A stretch of DNA of 64,000 nucleotides, taken from the NCBI RefSeq assembly GCF_028476545.1, contig NW_026732010.1, positions 114,501 to 178,500 on the forward strand. Reading direction: 5' to 3'. This stretch comes from Physella acuta. Taxonomy: Eukaryota; Mollusca; Gastropoda; Physidae. Under the pieces are notes generated by a model that was not told the DNA's origin, did no database searches, and saw only the letters and a list, made by a program, of their open reading frames with translations. The translations under genes and the position numbers were made by a program. Position 1 is the stretch's first letter. The number at the start of each line of letters is the position of its first letter. This document shows positions 14,601 through 25,098 of the stretch, piece by piece.

Positions 14601-17600
14601 CAACATACAAACATGGCCCACCATACAACATACAAACATGGCCCACCATACAGCTTTAAACATGGCCCACCATACAAACATGGCCCACCATACAGCTTTA
14701 AACATGGCCCATCATACAAACATGGCCCAGCATACAAACATGGCCCACCACACAAACATGGCCCACCATACAAACATGGCCCATCATACAAACATGGCCC
14801 ACCATACAAACATGGCCCACCATACAACATGGCCCAGCATACAAACATGGCCCACCATACAGCTTTAAACATGGCCCACCATACAGCTTTAAACATGGCC
14901 CACCATACAAACATGGCCCACCATACAGCTTTAAACATGGCCCACCATACAGCTTTAAACATGGCCCAGCATACAAACATCTGCCCAACATACAAACATG
15001 GCCCATCATACAAATATGGCCCAACATACAAACATGGCCCAGCATACAAACATGGCCAACCATACAGCTTTAAACATGGCCCACCATACAAACATGGCCC
15101 ACCATACAGCTTTAAACATGGCCCACCATACAAACATGGCCCACCATACAGCTTTAAACATGGCCCATCATGCAAACATGGCCCACCATACAAACATGGC
15201 CCAACATACAGACATGGCCCAGCATACAAACATGGCCAACCATACAGCTTTAAACATGGCCCACCATACAAACATGGCCCACCATACAGCTTTAAACATG
15301 GCCCACCATACAAACATGGCCCATCATGCAAACATGGCCCACCATACAAACATGGCCCAACATACAAACATGGCCCACCATACAAACATGGCCCACCATA
15401 CAAACATGGCCCAACATACAAACATGGCCCAGCATACAAACATGGCCAACCATACAGCTTTAAACATGGCCCACCATACAAACATGGCCCACCATACAGC
15501 TTTAAACATGGCCCACCATACAAACATGGCCCACCATACAGCTTTAAACATGGCCCACCATACAAACATGGCCCACCATACAGCTTTAAACATGGCCCAC
15601 CATACAACATACAAACATGGCCCACCATACAGCTTTAAACATGGCCCACCATACAACATGGCCCAGCATACAAACATGGCCCACCATACAGCTTTAAACA
15701 TGGCCCACCATACAGCTTTAAACATGGCCCACTATACAGCTTTAAACATGGCCCAGCATACAAACATCTGCCCAACATACAAACATGGCCCATCATGCAA
15801 ACATGGCCCACCATACAAACATGGCCCAACACACAAACATGGCCCAGCATACAAACATGGCCAACCATACAGCTTTAAACATGGCCCACCATACAAACAT
15901 GGCCAACCATACAGCTTTAAACATGGCCCACCATACAAACATGGCCCAGCATACAAACATGGCCCAGCATACAAACATGGCCCAGCATACAAACATGGCC
16001 CACCATACAAACATGGCCCACCATACAGCTTTAAACATGGCCCACCATACAAACATGGCCCACCATACAAACATGGCCCAGCATACAAACATGGCCCACC
16101 ATACAAACATGGCCCACCATACAGCTTTAAACATGGACCACAATTCAGCATTAAACATCCAATGCTACCATGCAGAAAAGATAGAGAAAAACCATAAGAC
16201 ACTTACCTCCATTTTCTCTGGGTTTTCAAATAGTACTTCAAACAGAGAAGAACTTGGCTCGAAGCTAGAGACTGAATCATTCATGACAATGTCCTCATCT
16301 TTTTCCTCCAGGTTCAGGAGGTATTTCACTAAAAAGTAATCAAATCAGTTACTGGCCTCAAATGCACTCACATTTTTTAAAAATGATTTCTAGAATCTAA
16401 CTACTAACCCTTACAGCCCCAGTCTAGAATTTAACTATTAACCCTTACAGCCCCAGTCTAGAATTTAACTATTAACCCTTAAAGCCCCAGACTAGAATTT
16501 AACTATTAACCCTTACAGCACCCAGTCTAGAATTTAACTATTAACCCTTACAGCCCCAGACTAGAATTTAACTATTAACCCTTAAAGCCCCAGACTAGAA
16601 TTTAACTATTAACCCTTAAAGCCCCAGTCTAGAATTGAACTATTAACCCTTAAAGCCCCAGACTAGAATTTAACTATTAACCCTTAAAGCCCCAGACTAG
16701 AATTTAACTATTAACCCTTAAAGCCCCAGACTAGAATTTAACTATTAACCCTTAAAGCCCCAGACTAGAATTTAACTATTAACCCTTAAAGCCCCAGACT
16801 AGAATTTAACTATTAACCCTTAAAGCCCCAGACTAGACATAGGTTTACAAACACAACATCAAGTACTTGACTTATGCAACCTACAGCATGGCTAGGGTTT
16901 ACAACCACAACATCAAGTACTTGACCTTACACTGCAGTAATGGGCCCAGTGTTAAAAAAGATTGTCAACAAATTTTTCTGTCAGAGTCAAATCCTGGTAT
17001 TTTTTTTATGGACTAATCAGTTGAGACATGCTGACTTGGACATAAGTTTTAACACAATCTTAAATTAGATTGTATTTAGAAGAGTCTGATAATTATTGAG
17101 ACATCGAAAAACTGAATAGCACTGAAATTCATAAATTTGTAACTACTAACTATTTTTATAACTCTTTATTACTTGCCCCCTGACATTATGACACTCTAGT
17201 ACTGGTCCCCTGACATTATGACACTCTAGTACTGGTCCCCTGACATTATGACACTCTAGTACTGGTCCCCTGACATTATGACACTCTAGTACTGGTCCCC
17301 TGACATTATGACACTCTAGTACTGGTCCCCTGACATTATGACACTCTAGTACTGGTCCTGACATTATGACACTCTAGTACTGGTCCCCTGACATTATGAC
17401 ACTCTAGTACTGGTCCCCTGACATTATGACACTCTAGTACTGGTCCCCTGACATTATGACACTCTAGTACTGGTCCCCTGACATTATGACACTCTAGTAC
17501 TGGTCCCCTGACATTATGACACTCTAGTATTGGTCCCCTGACATTATGACACTCTAGTATTGGTCCCCTGACATTATGACACTCTAGTACTGGTCCCCTG

Positions 17601-20600
17601 ACATTATGACACTCTAGTACTGGTCCCCTGACATTATGACACTCTAGTATTGGTCCCCTGACATTATGACACTCTAGTACTGGTCCCCTGACATTATGAC
17701 ACTCTAGTACTGGTCCCCTGACATTATGACACTCTAGTACTGGTCCCCTGACATTATGACACTCTAGTACTGGTCCCCTGACATTATGACACTCTAGTAC
17801 TGGTCCCCTGACATTATGACACTCTAGTACTGGTCCCCTGACATTATGACACTCTAGTATTGGTCCCCTGACATTATGACACTCTAGTATTGGTCCCCTG
17901 ACATTATGACCCCAGAGGTCAATCACAGTTCATAACATTTGTACACCAACATCTGTTGTACACCAACATCTGTTGTACACCAACATCTGTTGTACACCAA
18001 CATCTGTTGTACACCAACATCTGTTGTACACCAACATCTGTTGTACACCAACATCTGTTGTACACCAACATCTGTTGTACACCAACATCTGCATGCCATT
18101 ATCAATTTTTCAAATGAAATACCAGATTTTTTAACACAATGTTGTTTGTGCACATGGTAAAATATCCTCTGCACAGGAGATAAGGGATCATAAAATAATA
18201 TGAATGGTTGAGTGAAGAGAAGGTAAAAGTATGTTGGGGCTGTGAGGGTTTAAGTAGGTTGCTATGATTAGCCTGTCGCTGGACCTACTTTTTTTTACCA
18301 TCGCCATGGTAATGATGGCTGCCGAAAACTACGATACTGTGTTTTAGTTTTTTGAACAATGTTTCGTGGTCATTTCAGAAATATATACTTAAAAATGGTA
18401 ATTTTTGCAACGATACCAGTCTAGTTTTAATAATGGAAGATTAATGTTTTAAGCAAACTTGCCATTTGTACTTTTTTTTTTCTGATCGCTGAGAATATCG
18501 AGTAATAATAATAAAAGTGAGCAAAACATGAATTGCTTTAATATTGTTCTAAACATACTGAAAATATATTCTAAACTATAGAAAAATTATAACTTGCCTT
18601 CTATTAAACTAATGTCATTAATGTTTTAATAATCAAGCAGGGTAAAAGCAAAACCTATTAAAAATAACTTGATCGAGACAACAGCTAACTAAGCCTGCCC
18701 ATTTTGCCCCCCGCGTATTTGAATGGGGAGAAATCTAACAGACGAAACATTTCTGCATTTCACAGCAACACTCCTTAAAAAACTAACCCCCCCCCCCCCC
18801 CCGTATCACTGGAAATCAGTCATATCATCGTAGCGATTTAAAATTTTCACAATTTATTTTCTAGGCTATCGATTAAATTTGATAAATAAAATTGGTATCA
18901 AATTAAAGGTAAATAAATGTAGTTTTTAAGTGTTTAAGTCATCTTGAACAATAATGAAGTTTAAAATCATAGGCTCATCTTGAACAATAATGAAGTTTAA
19001 AATCATAGGCTCCTCTTGAACAATAATGAAGTTTAAAATCATAGGCTCATCTTGAACAATAATGAAGTTTAAAATCATAGGCTCATCTTGAACAATAATG
19101 AAGTTTAAAATCATAGGCTCATCTTGAACAATAATGAAGTTTAAAATCATAGGCTCATCTTGAACAATAATGAAGTTTAACATCATAGGCTCATCTTGAA
19201 CAATAATGAAGTTTAAAATCATAGGCTCATCTTGAACAATAATGAAGTTTAAAATCATAGGCTCATCTTGAACAATAATGAAGTTTAAAATCATAGGCTC
19301 ATCTTGAACAATAATGAAGTTTAAAATCATAGGCTCATCTTGAACAATAATGAAGTTTAAAATCATAGGCTACACCCGAGCTATGATGACCAATGGATAG
19401 TGTAAAGTAGGCTGGCTCTGTCAGGGTTAAAGTAGCTTGCTATATATAGTGTAAAGTAGGCTGGGTCTGTCAAGGTTAAAGTAGCTTGCTATATATAGTG
19501 TAAAGACATACAGTTATCAACCATAGCTTGCTATATATAGTGTAAAGACATACAGTTATCAACCCTAGCTTGCTATATATAGTGTAAAGACATACAGTTA
19601 TCAACCCTAGCTTGCTATATATAGTGTAAAGACATACAGTTATCAACCATAGCTTGCTATATATAGTGTAAAGACATACAGTTATCAACCCTAGCTTGCT
19701 ATATATAGTGTAAAGACATACAGTTATCAACCATAGCTTGCTATATATAGTGTAAAGACATACAGTTATCAACCCTAGCTTGCTATATATAGTGTAAAGA
19801 CATACAGTTATCAACCATAGCTTGCTATATATAGTGTAAAGACATACAGTTATCAACCCTAGCTTGCTATATATAGTGTAAAGACATACAGTTATCAACC
19901 CTAGCTTGCTATATATAGTGTAAAGACATACAGTTATCAACCCTAGCTTGCTATATATAGGGTAAAGACATAAAGTTATCAACCCTAGCTTGCTATATAT
20001 AGTGTAAAGACATACAGTTATCAACCCTTCTGGCATGTCTAATTCCTCGTCTACTGCCAAATCTGGAAAGATTTTCCTGAGACACTGAAATGTATTGTTT
20101 GGTGCGATGTCGTCGTGGCCGCGATGCTGGCTGACTTGGCAACGACTGTGAGTCAGATTCATCATCAGTGGAGGAAACTAGGCTGTTTTCTGGAGGCCTA
20201 AAAAAATGTTGAACAGACCTTGAGGGTGGGTTAGGCCTATTCTTTAGCCATTAACCTAATTAATTAAATTAATTTAATTTAATTGTTATTTAAATATGAT
20301 CACAGTCACTGGCATGTTAGTTAATTGTAGATCTATTGTTTTGGTATAACTCCATTTTAGCGTATTTTATTCCCCGCCTCATATTCACCTTCGGTTGAGC
20401 GTATTTTATTTAAAATAAACTATGGTTTACAGTAGGGCCCTAACGAATGTTACCGAAACTCAACAAATTAAACATTACCAGATAATTTCTGACGCTATAT
20501 CGTGAGATTAACATAGTCTCTAGTCTAGATCTACTAGATTCTTCTAGATCTAGTTGTTGTTTTTTTTTTGTTATGTTAAGATAAGATTTAGAGATCTAAT

Positions 20601-22837
20601 ATTAATAAAAGTTTATAGGCCTAAAAGTAATAATTACTACTAGATCTAGATGGAATATCTGCTGACCTACACTTAATCTAGCCGCAAGCTAGATTACTAG
20701 ATCTAGTACTAGTAGTATCTCTAGGCCTACTACTATGTAATACTATGTATGGTAAAAATTTAGAGAAAACCCTTGATATTTCATAGTATTCACCGCCAAC
20801 CAATCAAACGCGCCCTAACCCTAACTAAGTAACTACTAAAAAAGATCTAGATCACTGGTTCCCAACCTGGGGGTCGCGACCCCCCTAGGGGTCGCGAAGG
20901 GTTTTCTGGGGGGTCGCCAACTGGTATACTAAACCTTAGTAATTTGAAACAAAACAAATATTTAGAAGAATTTTTGAAATTCGGCTTTACTAACATCACT
21001 GAAAGGGAATAGAGAAAAAGCAAAGCGTACTGTACAAAGTTGTTCTCAGTCACGAGTTTATGAAATCTTCAAAACTAAAACGTCTTTTGACACGAGTCAT
21101 TCGAAACACACCAAAAAAGATATGGAATTCTTTCGTTGGTATGAAGCTAGTTGCAAACGTCAGGGACTTGATCGAACAGGACGTTTTCACCAAGGAAACA
21201 CAGCATTAGTGCAAGCATCACATAAAGTCGCGACAGAAAATGCCAAGCAAAAAAAAAACACACACAATAGGAGAAAATCTCATCAAACGCTGCATGTTGA
21301 AGATGGTGAAGTTAATTCTTACATGTCCGTAGATGTTAAATAACACATTTTTATTGAAATTAAGCTTTCACCATTGTTTACTTTTCAAGTTGATAAATCA
21401 ACAGACGCGAGTTCGTGTTCGCAGTTGCTGGTCTTTGTCTATATTTATTCAGATGATAGCAAAGAAGATTTGCTCTTTTGTGAAGATAGCATGGAGAAAA
21501 TAAATACGTTTTTTTATTTACATTGGATGATTAAAATGGGTTAAAACGGCTGTGAGGGTTTGTACGGATGGTGCACCATCTATGTTTAGGTCAAAATCGG
21601 GCTTTCAGAAAGCAGAAAAGATTTAGCTCCCTAACCACTGCCCTCACCAATCGCCACCAAGACTCCATTGCTAGTATAAGTCGTAAATTATATAAAATCT
21701 GGAGCCTTCAAAGAACTGAGCAAAGACCTGAATAAAGATCACGAGGTTCTGCTCTTCCACACTACAGTGCGCTGGCTGTCAAACGAATTATTGTGAATCG
21801 TGTTTTCGAATTGAAATCTGAAATCAAATTGTTCTGGGAAATGCAAAGGAAACAAGACCTTTTGGTATACTTAAAACGACATAGAGTCGGAGAGAGTATC
21901 ATACCTAGCAGATGTGTTCGAACATCAACATAAGCATAACCTGAAGCTTCGTTGGAAAACGAACGGATATTATCACTTTCCATGATAATCTCGGGGCATT
22001 TTTATCAAAGCTGCAAAATCGGCGAAGAAAATAAATCTTGGAAATATTGTAAATTTGAGAAACTCTGCAGTGTGGTAGATGAATCTAATTGTGAGATAAT
22101 TAAAATTTTGAAAGAAGAAATTTCTGGGCATCTTGAATCTATTGAAAACGAACTGCAGCGCTATTTCTCTGAACTGAAAAAGAAGAATTAGCATTGACGC
22201 ATTATCCATTCTCTTCTTCCCTTGATGTTGCCAGCATTCCCGATGAATTACAAGATGAATTCTTTGATTTGTAGAATGATTCCGCGTAAGATGAAAAACT
22301 TCAGACACAATTTTGGTGTAGTAGTAACCATTTATATCCAAACGTAAAATTAATTGACCTTTCGAGAATATAATTTTATTTTGAACACTATTTTTCGATT
22401 AAAAACAAAATTAAAATAATGATAATGACATAGGTTGGCGTTAAAAAAAATACTTAAAAAAAAATTAACCGCGAATGTTTAGTGAATAGTATGCAATTTT
22501 ACTCATGGTTATCAAGAGTAGTTCATATTGAAAGTCTACTAGAAAATCTTATTTTAGTGCTTATTAATATTTCCATACTAATTTCGGCTTATTAATTCTA
22601 TGGGGGTCGCGGGTGACTTAATTTTTATAAAAGGGGGTCGCCACTCGAAAAAGGTTGGGAACCACTGATCTAGATCTATCTACTTGTTGATGTTGGTACT
22701 AGTAGTACTACTTACTTACTACTACTACTAGATCTAGTACTAACACCAACCAATACCTACCTGTCATTATAATTTTCAATATAAGGGCTGAATGTATTTG
22801 ACGGATTATTATTGTCATTACCATTGATCAAACCCAT
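5525..22837 (-). CDS. R3HDM4: R3H domain-containing protein 4, N-terminal part (5 exons; 3' exons outside window)
   Basis: Five exons with matching phases code for about 205 residues: 22761-22837, 20016-20197, 16207-16328, 6007-6157 and 5525-5610. Segments recognised against vertebrate R3HDM4 are VDNLKYLLNLEE (human LENTQYLLTLLE), MEAWSSFVESSEEDQMKIL (human VEVWNDFMNRSGEEQERVL) and HPAYSPVQCYNRVDRNLRAL followed by KRRQLPM (human [27 protein letters not shown]). The R3H nucleic-acid-binding domain follows this point in the family, so it should lie left of base 1. The N-terminus is acidic and serine-rich with a basic patch (RPRRHR), and no signal peptide is seen. The family's role is poorly defined. 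The start ATG at 22835-22837 is the first in the open exon 1 frame. Introns hold arrays and a hAT element. Similarity was judged from memory, not by a search. Confidence 0.85.
5614..5930. repeat. Minisatellite, 33-bp unit, about 9.5 copies
   Basis: The unit contains AAGAAATCAGGTTATTTTTA and GATCAGCTCATTC. In gene sense each copy reads AACCTGATTTCTT, the same as the branch-point-like and pyrimidine stretch of the exon 5 acceptor. The copy nearest the exon is the functional one; the others are duplicates of it in the intron. One copy has GATGAG for GATCAG. Confidence 0.96.
6007..6157 (-). CDS. R3HDM4: R3HDM4 coding exon 4
   Basis: The acceptor is GTGTCTCCCAG and the donor AGAAGTG|GTAAGT. The exon is 151 bases, entering in phase 0 and leaving with one base, which matches exons 3 and 5. 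It codes for AWSSFVESSEEDQMKILNY, then an acidic stretch (REDDEWDTEM) and TWVMILDDRS. The tryptophan- and glutamate-rich start is the part conserved in vertebrate R3HDM4. Confidence 0.88.
6365..8226. repeat. Minisatellite, 37-bp unit, about 50 copies
   Basis: The unit contains GATATAAACTAAGACAAAAG and TGTACAATTTTATCA. Position variants are CAC/CAT/CAG before GATATA and GTGTAC/GCATAC/GCGTAC. The CAG variant dominates the second half, which suggests local homogenisation. It lies in the R3HDM4 intron between exons 3 and 4, about 200 bases from the exon 4 acceptor. Confidence 0.97.
8353..11690. repeat. Minisatellite, 64-bp unit, about 52 copies
   Basis: The unit contains TAGTGTAACCACATCATAGT, TGCCTGCATCAATTATTTTT and GTAGATCTAGTGGGTTCAGA. 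Copies are almost identical, with a few diagnostic sites (GTTTGCC/GTATGCC, CAATTA/CACTTA, GTGGG/GTCGG). The same rare variant combination recurs 576 bases apart, that is nine units. It sits in the R3HDM4 intron between exons 3 and 4. Confidence 0.97.
11727..12160. repeat. Minisatellite, 41-bp unit, about 10 copies
   Basis: The unit contains TAGAAATAACACATTGACAT and GTGGTTCAACCACCTCTCCA. Two neighbouring copies are shorter by a small deletion (TAGACATACATTGAC), and two have AAACACCTC for AACCACCTC. GTGGTTCAACCAC is a short inverted repeat in each unit. Confidence 0.95.
12161..12647. other. AT-rich intron spacer, nothing recognised
   Basis: This is AT-rich unique sequence with poly-A and poly-T runs between two arrays in the R3HDM4 intron. 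A short open frame here has no coding features I recognise. Confidence 0.6.
12648..16140. repeat. Composite minisatellite with three spacer types around a common core
   Basis: A core, CATGGCCCACCATACA, is joined by one of three spacers: AA (18-bp unit), GCTTTAAA (24-bp) or ACATACAAA (25-bp). Core variants include CATGGCCCAGCATAC, CATGGCCCATCATAC and CATGGCCAACCATAC. A rare variant, CATCTGCCCAACATAC, appears three times and marks larger duplicated blocks. Open frames on both strands up to about 400 codons are read-through. The array ends about 60 bases from the donor of R3HDM4 exon 3. Confidence 0.96.
16207..16328 (-). CDS. R3HDM4: R3HDM4 coding exon 3
   Basis: The acceptor is ATTACTTTTTAG and the donor ATGGAG|GTAAGT. 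The exon is 122 bases. The first two bases complete a TTG leucine codon begun in exon 2, followed by 40 codons that end in phase 0. It codes for KYLLNLEEKDEDIV, a serine-rich linker, and FEVLFENPEKME, which leads into exon 4. Confidence 0.87.
16390..16840. repeat. Minisatellite, 34-bp unit, about 13 copies
   Basis: The unit contains CTAGAATTTAACTATTAACC and CTTAAAGCCCCAGA. Early copies have CTTACAGCCCCAGT, and later ones are uniform. It lies in the R3HDM4 intron between exons 2 and 3. The TTAACCC in the unit is not a telomere repeat. Confidence 0.95.
16841..17171. other. Intron spacer with one two-copy duplication
   Basis: Two diverged copies of a roughly 55-bp segment (shared CACAACATCAAGTACTTGAC) lie at 16850-16930. 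The rest is AT-rich unique intron sequence with no exon I can support. Confidence 0.6.
17172..17910. repeat. Minisatellite, 30-bp unit, about 25 copies
   Basis: The unit contains CCCCTGACATTATGACACTC and TAGTACTGGT. The only common variant is TAGTATTGGT. One copy near 17357 lacks two bases. Thirty bases is ten codons, so the minus strand reads as an open RGPVLECHNV repeat; the array is in an intron and this is not coding. Confidence 0.97.
17937..18092. repeat. Minisatellite, 17-bp unit, 9 copies
   Basis: The unit is TGTACACCAACATCTGT. The copies are identical apart from the ends, so the array is recent or strongly homogenised. Confidence 0.95.
18093..18937. other. Intron spacer with a C16 tract, no gene seen
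   Basis: This is AT-rich unique sequence in the R3HDM4 intron between exons 2 and 3. A run of 16 cytosines lies at 18787-18802. The codon phases of exons 2 and 3 join directly, so no missing exon is needed here. Confidence 0.6.
18938..19372. repeat. Minisatellite, 36-bp unit, 12 copies
   Basis: The unit contains TCATCTTGAACAATAATGAA and GTTTAAAATCATAGGC. Copies are nearly identical. Twelve codons per unit leave the minus strand open (ILNFIIVQDEPM); this is repeat read-through inside an intron. Confidence 0.97.
19398..20025. repeat. Minisatellite, 42-bp unit, about 13 copies, each carrying a splice-donor copy
   Basis: The unit contains AGCTTGCTATATATAGTGTA and AAGACATACAGTTATCAACC. In gene sense every unit contains GGTTGATAACT followed by GTATGT, which is exactly the end of R3HDM4 exon 2 plus its 5' splice site. 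The array overlaps the exon's last bases. Twelve donor copies follow the real one, and one of them is altered (CATAAAG). Confidence 0.96.
20016..20197 (-). CDS. R3HDM4: R3HDM4 coding exon 2
   Basis: The acceptor is CATTTTTTTAG and the chosen donor GATAACT|GTATGT. The exon is 182 bases: one base completes the AGG arginine codon from exon 1, then 60 codons, then one base that joins exon 3 as TTG. An alternative donor ten bases earlier (AGAAGG|GTTGAT) breaks the phase with exon 3 and has a poorer consensus. The exon codes for a serine/aspartate-rich stretch (SSTDDESDSQSLPSQ), a basic stretch (RPRRHRTKQY) and SRFGSRRGIRHARRVDN. Confidence 0.85.
20198..20844. other. R3HDM4 intron 1 sequence rich in AGATCT/TCTAGA
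   Basis: This is unique AT-rich intron with many overlapping palindromes of the AGATCTAG and TCTAGATC type, densest at 20520-20720. The same motif flanks the hAT insertion on the right. No exon or tandem array is seen. Confidence 0.6.
20853..22667 (+). mobile_element. hAT DNA transposon, decayed, 1815 bp, in R3HDM4 intron 1
   Basis: The left end reads CACTGGTTCCCAACC and the right end is the inverse of CAGTGGTTCCCAACC, so the termini are inverted repeats with one mismatch. A perfect 8-bp target-site duplication, ATCTAGAT, lies at 20845-20852 and 22668-22675, as expected for hAT. Subterminal GGGGGTCGCGACCCCC forms a palindrome on the left. The inside carries remnants of a Buster/ZBED5-type transposase on the plus strand. 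Frame breaks and stops show it is dead. Confidence 0.93.
21050..22260 (+). pseudogene. hAT transposase remnant (Buster/ZBED5-like)
   Basis: Recognisable pieces appear in order but in different frames. KSSKLKRHLTRVHSKH resembles the BED-finger tail. RWYEASCKRQGLDRTGRF and ALVQASHKVATENAKQKK resemble the family's N-terminal part. FQVDKSTDASSCSQLLVFV includes the first catalytic aspartate region. VRVCTDGAPSMF includes the second acidic region. HEVLLFHTTVRWLSNE is the hAT signature histidine-tryptophan block, and KKQD-like MQRKQDL follows. Intact relatives have one long uninterrupted frame; here no frame exceeds 80 codons. It is a non-functional plain DNA-transposon gene. Confidence 0.85.
22761..22837 (-). 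CDS. R3HDM4: R3HDM4 coding exon 1 with start codon
   Basis: ATG is at 22837-22835, preceded in gene sense by A-rich sequence (TTTTTAAAA). The exon codes for MGLINGNDNNNPSNTF and SPYIENYND, then two bases, AG, which with the first G of exon 2 give arginine. The donor is GACAG|GTAGGT. The phase match with exon 2 is the main support. The 5' UTR should extend to higher coordinates, and its end is not visible. Confidence 0.78.
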
Positions 22838-24530
22838 TTTTAAAAAAAAACCTCTTTAAAAAAAAGCTAAAAATTCAAGTCACAGATATTGTGATTGGAC
22901 AATTAACTGATCTAGATCTAGTGTAGTCTACCAGATTTAGATATGTAATCTAGACTAATGGTAGACTAGATTTAGTTAGTTAGATCTAAGCAAGCTAGAT
23001 CTAGATCTAAATCTAGATCTAGATTCTAGATTTAGATGATTAAGTGGACACTTCCCAAAGTCTAGCCTTATGCCTTATTATCATATTGACTGTCAGTCTA
23101 TGATGAAATATATGTGACTTTCAAAAAGTGTAATCACAACAGAATCTTAGGAACGGCACAAAATAAATGAATTATAATATAAATAATAATATTGAATAAA
23201 TCGAGTCTAGGCCTAGCAGCATGCATACTGTTTATTCGCTTCGGATTTTAAAAGAAACTAGTCTAGACAACTTCGGAAACGGTCCGTCGGCTGCACTGCA
23301 CAACACAAACCAATATGCTAGAAATATGCCATTATGTCGACCCCACACTTTATACTATACTAGCCGTCTCGGCCAGGCCCTGCTCTGGCTTCTGTGAAAA
23401 ACCTTTCTGTTAAAGACCATTACGTGTGTTTAGTAATCATCATAAACCCGGCATTGCCCACCCAAACCACAACCAACCAAAACCAAAACAACAAAACGCA
23501 AACATAACGCTAACACAATTACAAATACAAACGAAAACAAAAACCTAACAAACCCAACCACAACCACAAACACCAATACAAACACAAAGAAAAAACAAAC
23601 AAAAAATCAAACGAAAACAAAAACCTAACAACAAATCCAACCACAACTACAAACACCAATACCAACACACAAAAAAGCAACGAAAAAGCAAACGAAAACA
23701 AACCAAATCCAAACGCAAAACCAACCAAAAACACAAATACAAACCCAAAGAAAAAAAACACAAACAAAAACAAAAAAGAAAGAACAAAAACGAACCAAAT
23801 CAAAACGCAACCACTAACGCAAACCCACCTAAACACAAAGAAAACACTAACGCGAACATAAACGCCCGGGGCGGAATCACCTGTTTTAGCTTAATGAACG
23901 ACTATAGTACCCCAACTTATTCATAGTCTTTTGCACTCACTTAAACGAACGCGCCTGTTTCAATTTAATGAACAATTATAATACTCCAAGCTTATCCGTA
24001 AAATACCTACAACATTTGCACTTGATCAATCCCCGCTAATTATGTAATTATTTTTTTTCCCAACACCAAAACAAAGTAATAAAAAGTAAATTCTTTTCCA
24101 CTAATGCAATGGTTTTATAAATTGAAGTAATTGTGTTTTCCTAATTTATCAAAGGGAAGTAAGTGCTATATGACTAAATAAAGACATAATTAGAATTTTT
24201 GTAAAAGATGATATTTTTTTTAAACTTGTGTTTAATGAACATGCCGAAAATTATTACTTTCAGTTTGATAAATGAAAATTATTTCCCAAAACTTTCAATA
24301 TTAATTTTTTAACTCATAAATTTAGACCATAAGGACTTTAATTAGCTAACACTTAAATCCATTGAAGTATGTCAACGACAAACCTATTACATACAGAATT
24401 GAGCTTTATATATTAGACTAGTCTTTTAACACCAAAAGAATCTCATTTGAACCGAACACCCGCCCGATTCCTTAGGGTATGACGTCCACAAATCAAGAAT
24501 AACATTCGCATACTAGAATCTAGATCTACT
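22838..24530. other. R3HDM4 upstream region: AGATCT-rich part, A/C-rich part, then AT-rich DNA
   Basis: 22900-23040 is dense in TCTAGATCTAG motifs. 23458-23862 is A/C low-complexity DNA. 23870-24010 contains two diverged copies of a roughly 72-bp segment (shared TTTAATGAAC/TTAATGAACGA and ATACTCC/GTACCCC). The R3HDM4 promoter should be near the left part, but I see no firm core promoter. No gene is supported. Confidence 0.5.
23458..23862. repeat. A/C-rich low-complexity tract
   Basis: This is an irregular mix of AAAACAAAAACC, CCAACCACAACC and ACAAACACCAATAC words, with a rough duplication of a segment beginning AACGAAAACAAAAACCTAAC (23531 and 23610). The minus strand therefore has open frames rich in phenylalanine and valine that are not genes. 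Confidence 0.75.
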
Positions 24531-24805
24531 CTGAAAAAAAAATTCATAAAAAACATTTTAATAAGAAGCTTTTATGTAATAGTGCACTAAAAAGTAGAAA
24601 ATAAATTATAGACTACTATTTAAATAACTATAAAGAAAAGCGTGGGTCACTTTAGTATATATTGGATACCTTTACTAATATTTGAGAAGAGACCCACGCT
24701 TTTCTTTATAGTTATTTAAATAGTGTATAATTTATTTTCTACTTTTTAGTGCATTAGTACATAAAAGCTTGTTATTAAAACGTTTTTTTATGAATTTTTT
24801 TTCAG
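24531..24805. mobile_element. Palindromic MITE, 275 bp, arms about 115 bp
   Basis: The left arm (24531-24648) and right arm (24691-24805) are near-perfect inverted repeats separated by about 42 bases. The ends are CTGAAAAAAAAATTCAT and its inverse. TACT flanks both sides (24527-24530 and 24806-24809), a possible 4-bp target duplication. There is no coding content. Single arms of the same family occur at 27021-27145 and 28308-28436. Confidence 0.85.
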
Positions 24806-25098
24806 TACTTTACATGTTTTATTTACAATAGAGTTACATGACTAAAAACCATTGCGCGCCTATTGAACGTAATGGCGCAGCTATTGAACGTGATGACGCG
24901 TGTGGTGTGGTTGGATAGACATGCCTACTAATTCGGTCCAAATTTTAATTAATTCATAAAAAAATTAATTAGGCATCCAATTAAGTCAAATTTAATTTCA
25001 GATTGCATTGTCTTCATGTCTTAACCCACGTGTCAACTGTGAATCGTATCGGTCAAGTAGAAGTGTCCGAATTTTCACTCCGGCGTTTCGATCTAGAC

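Noticed and set aside
12648-16339. Plus-strand frames ending in an apparent unique tail (16140-16339)
   Set aside because: The tail is the antisense of R3HDM4 exon 3.
16390-16840. Telomere-like TTAACCCTTA repeats
   Set aside because: The unit is 34 bp and only contains a short CCCTTA match. It is not a TTAGGG array and lies inside an intron.
23519-23836. Phe/Val-rich minus-strand frame that looks like membrane helices
   Set aside because: It is translation of the A/C-rich low-complexity tract.
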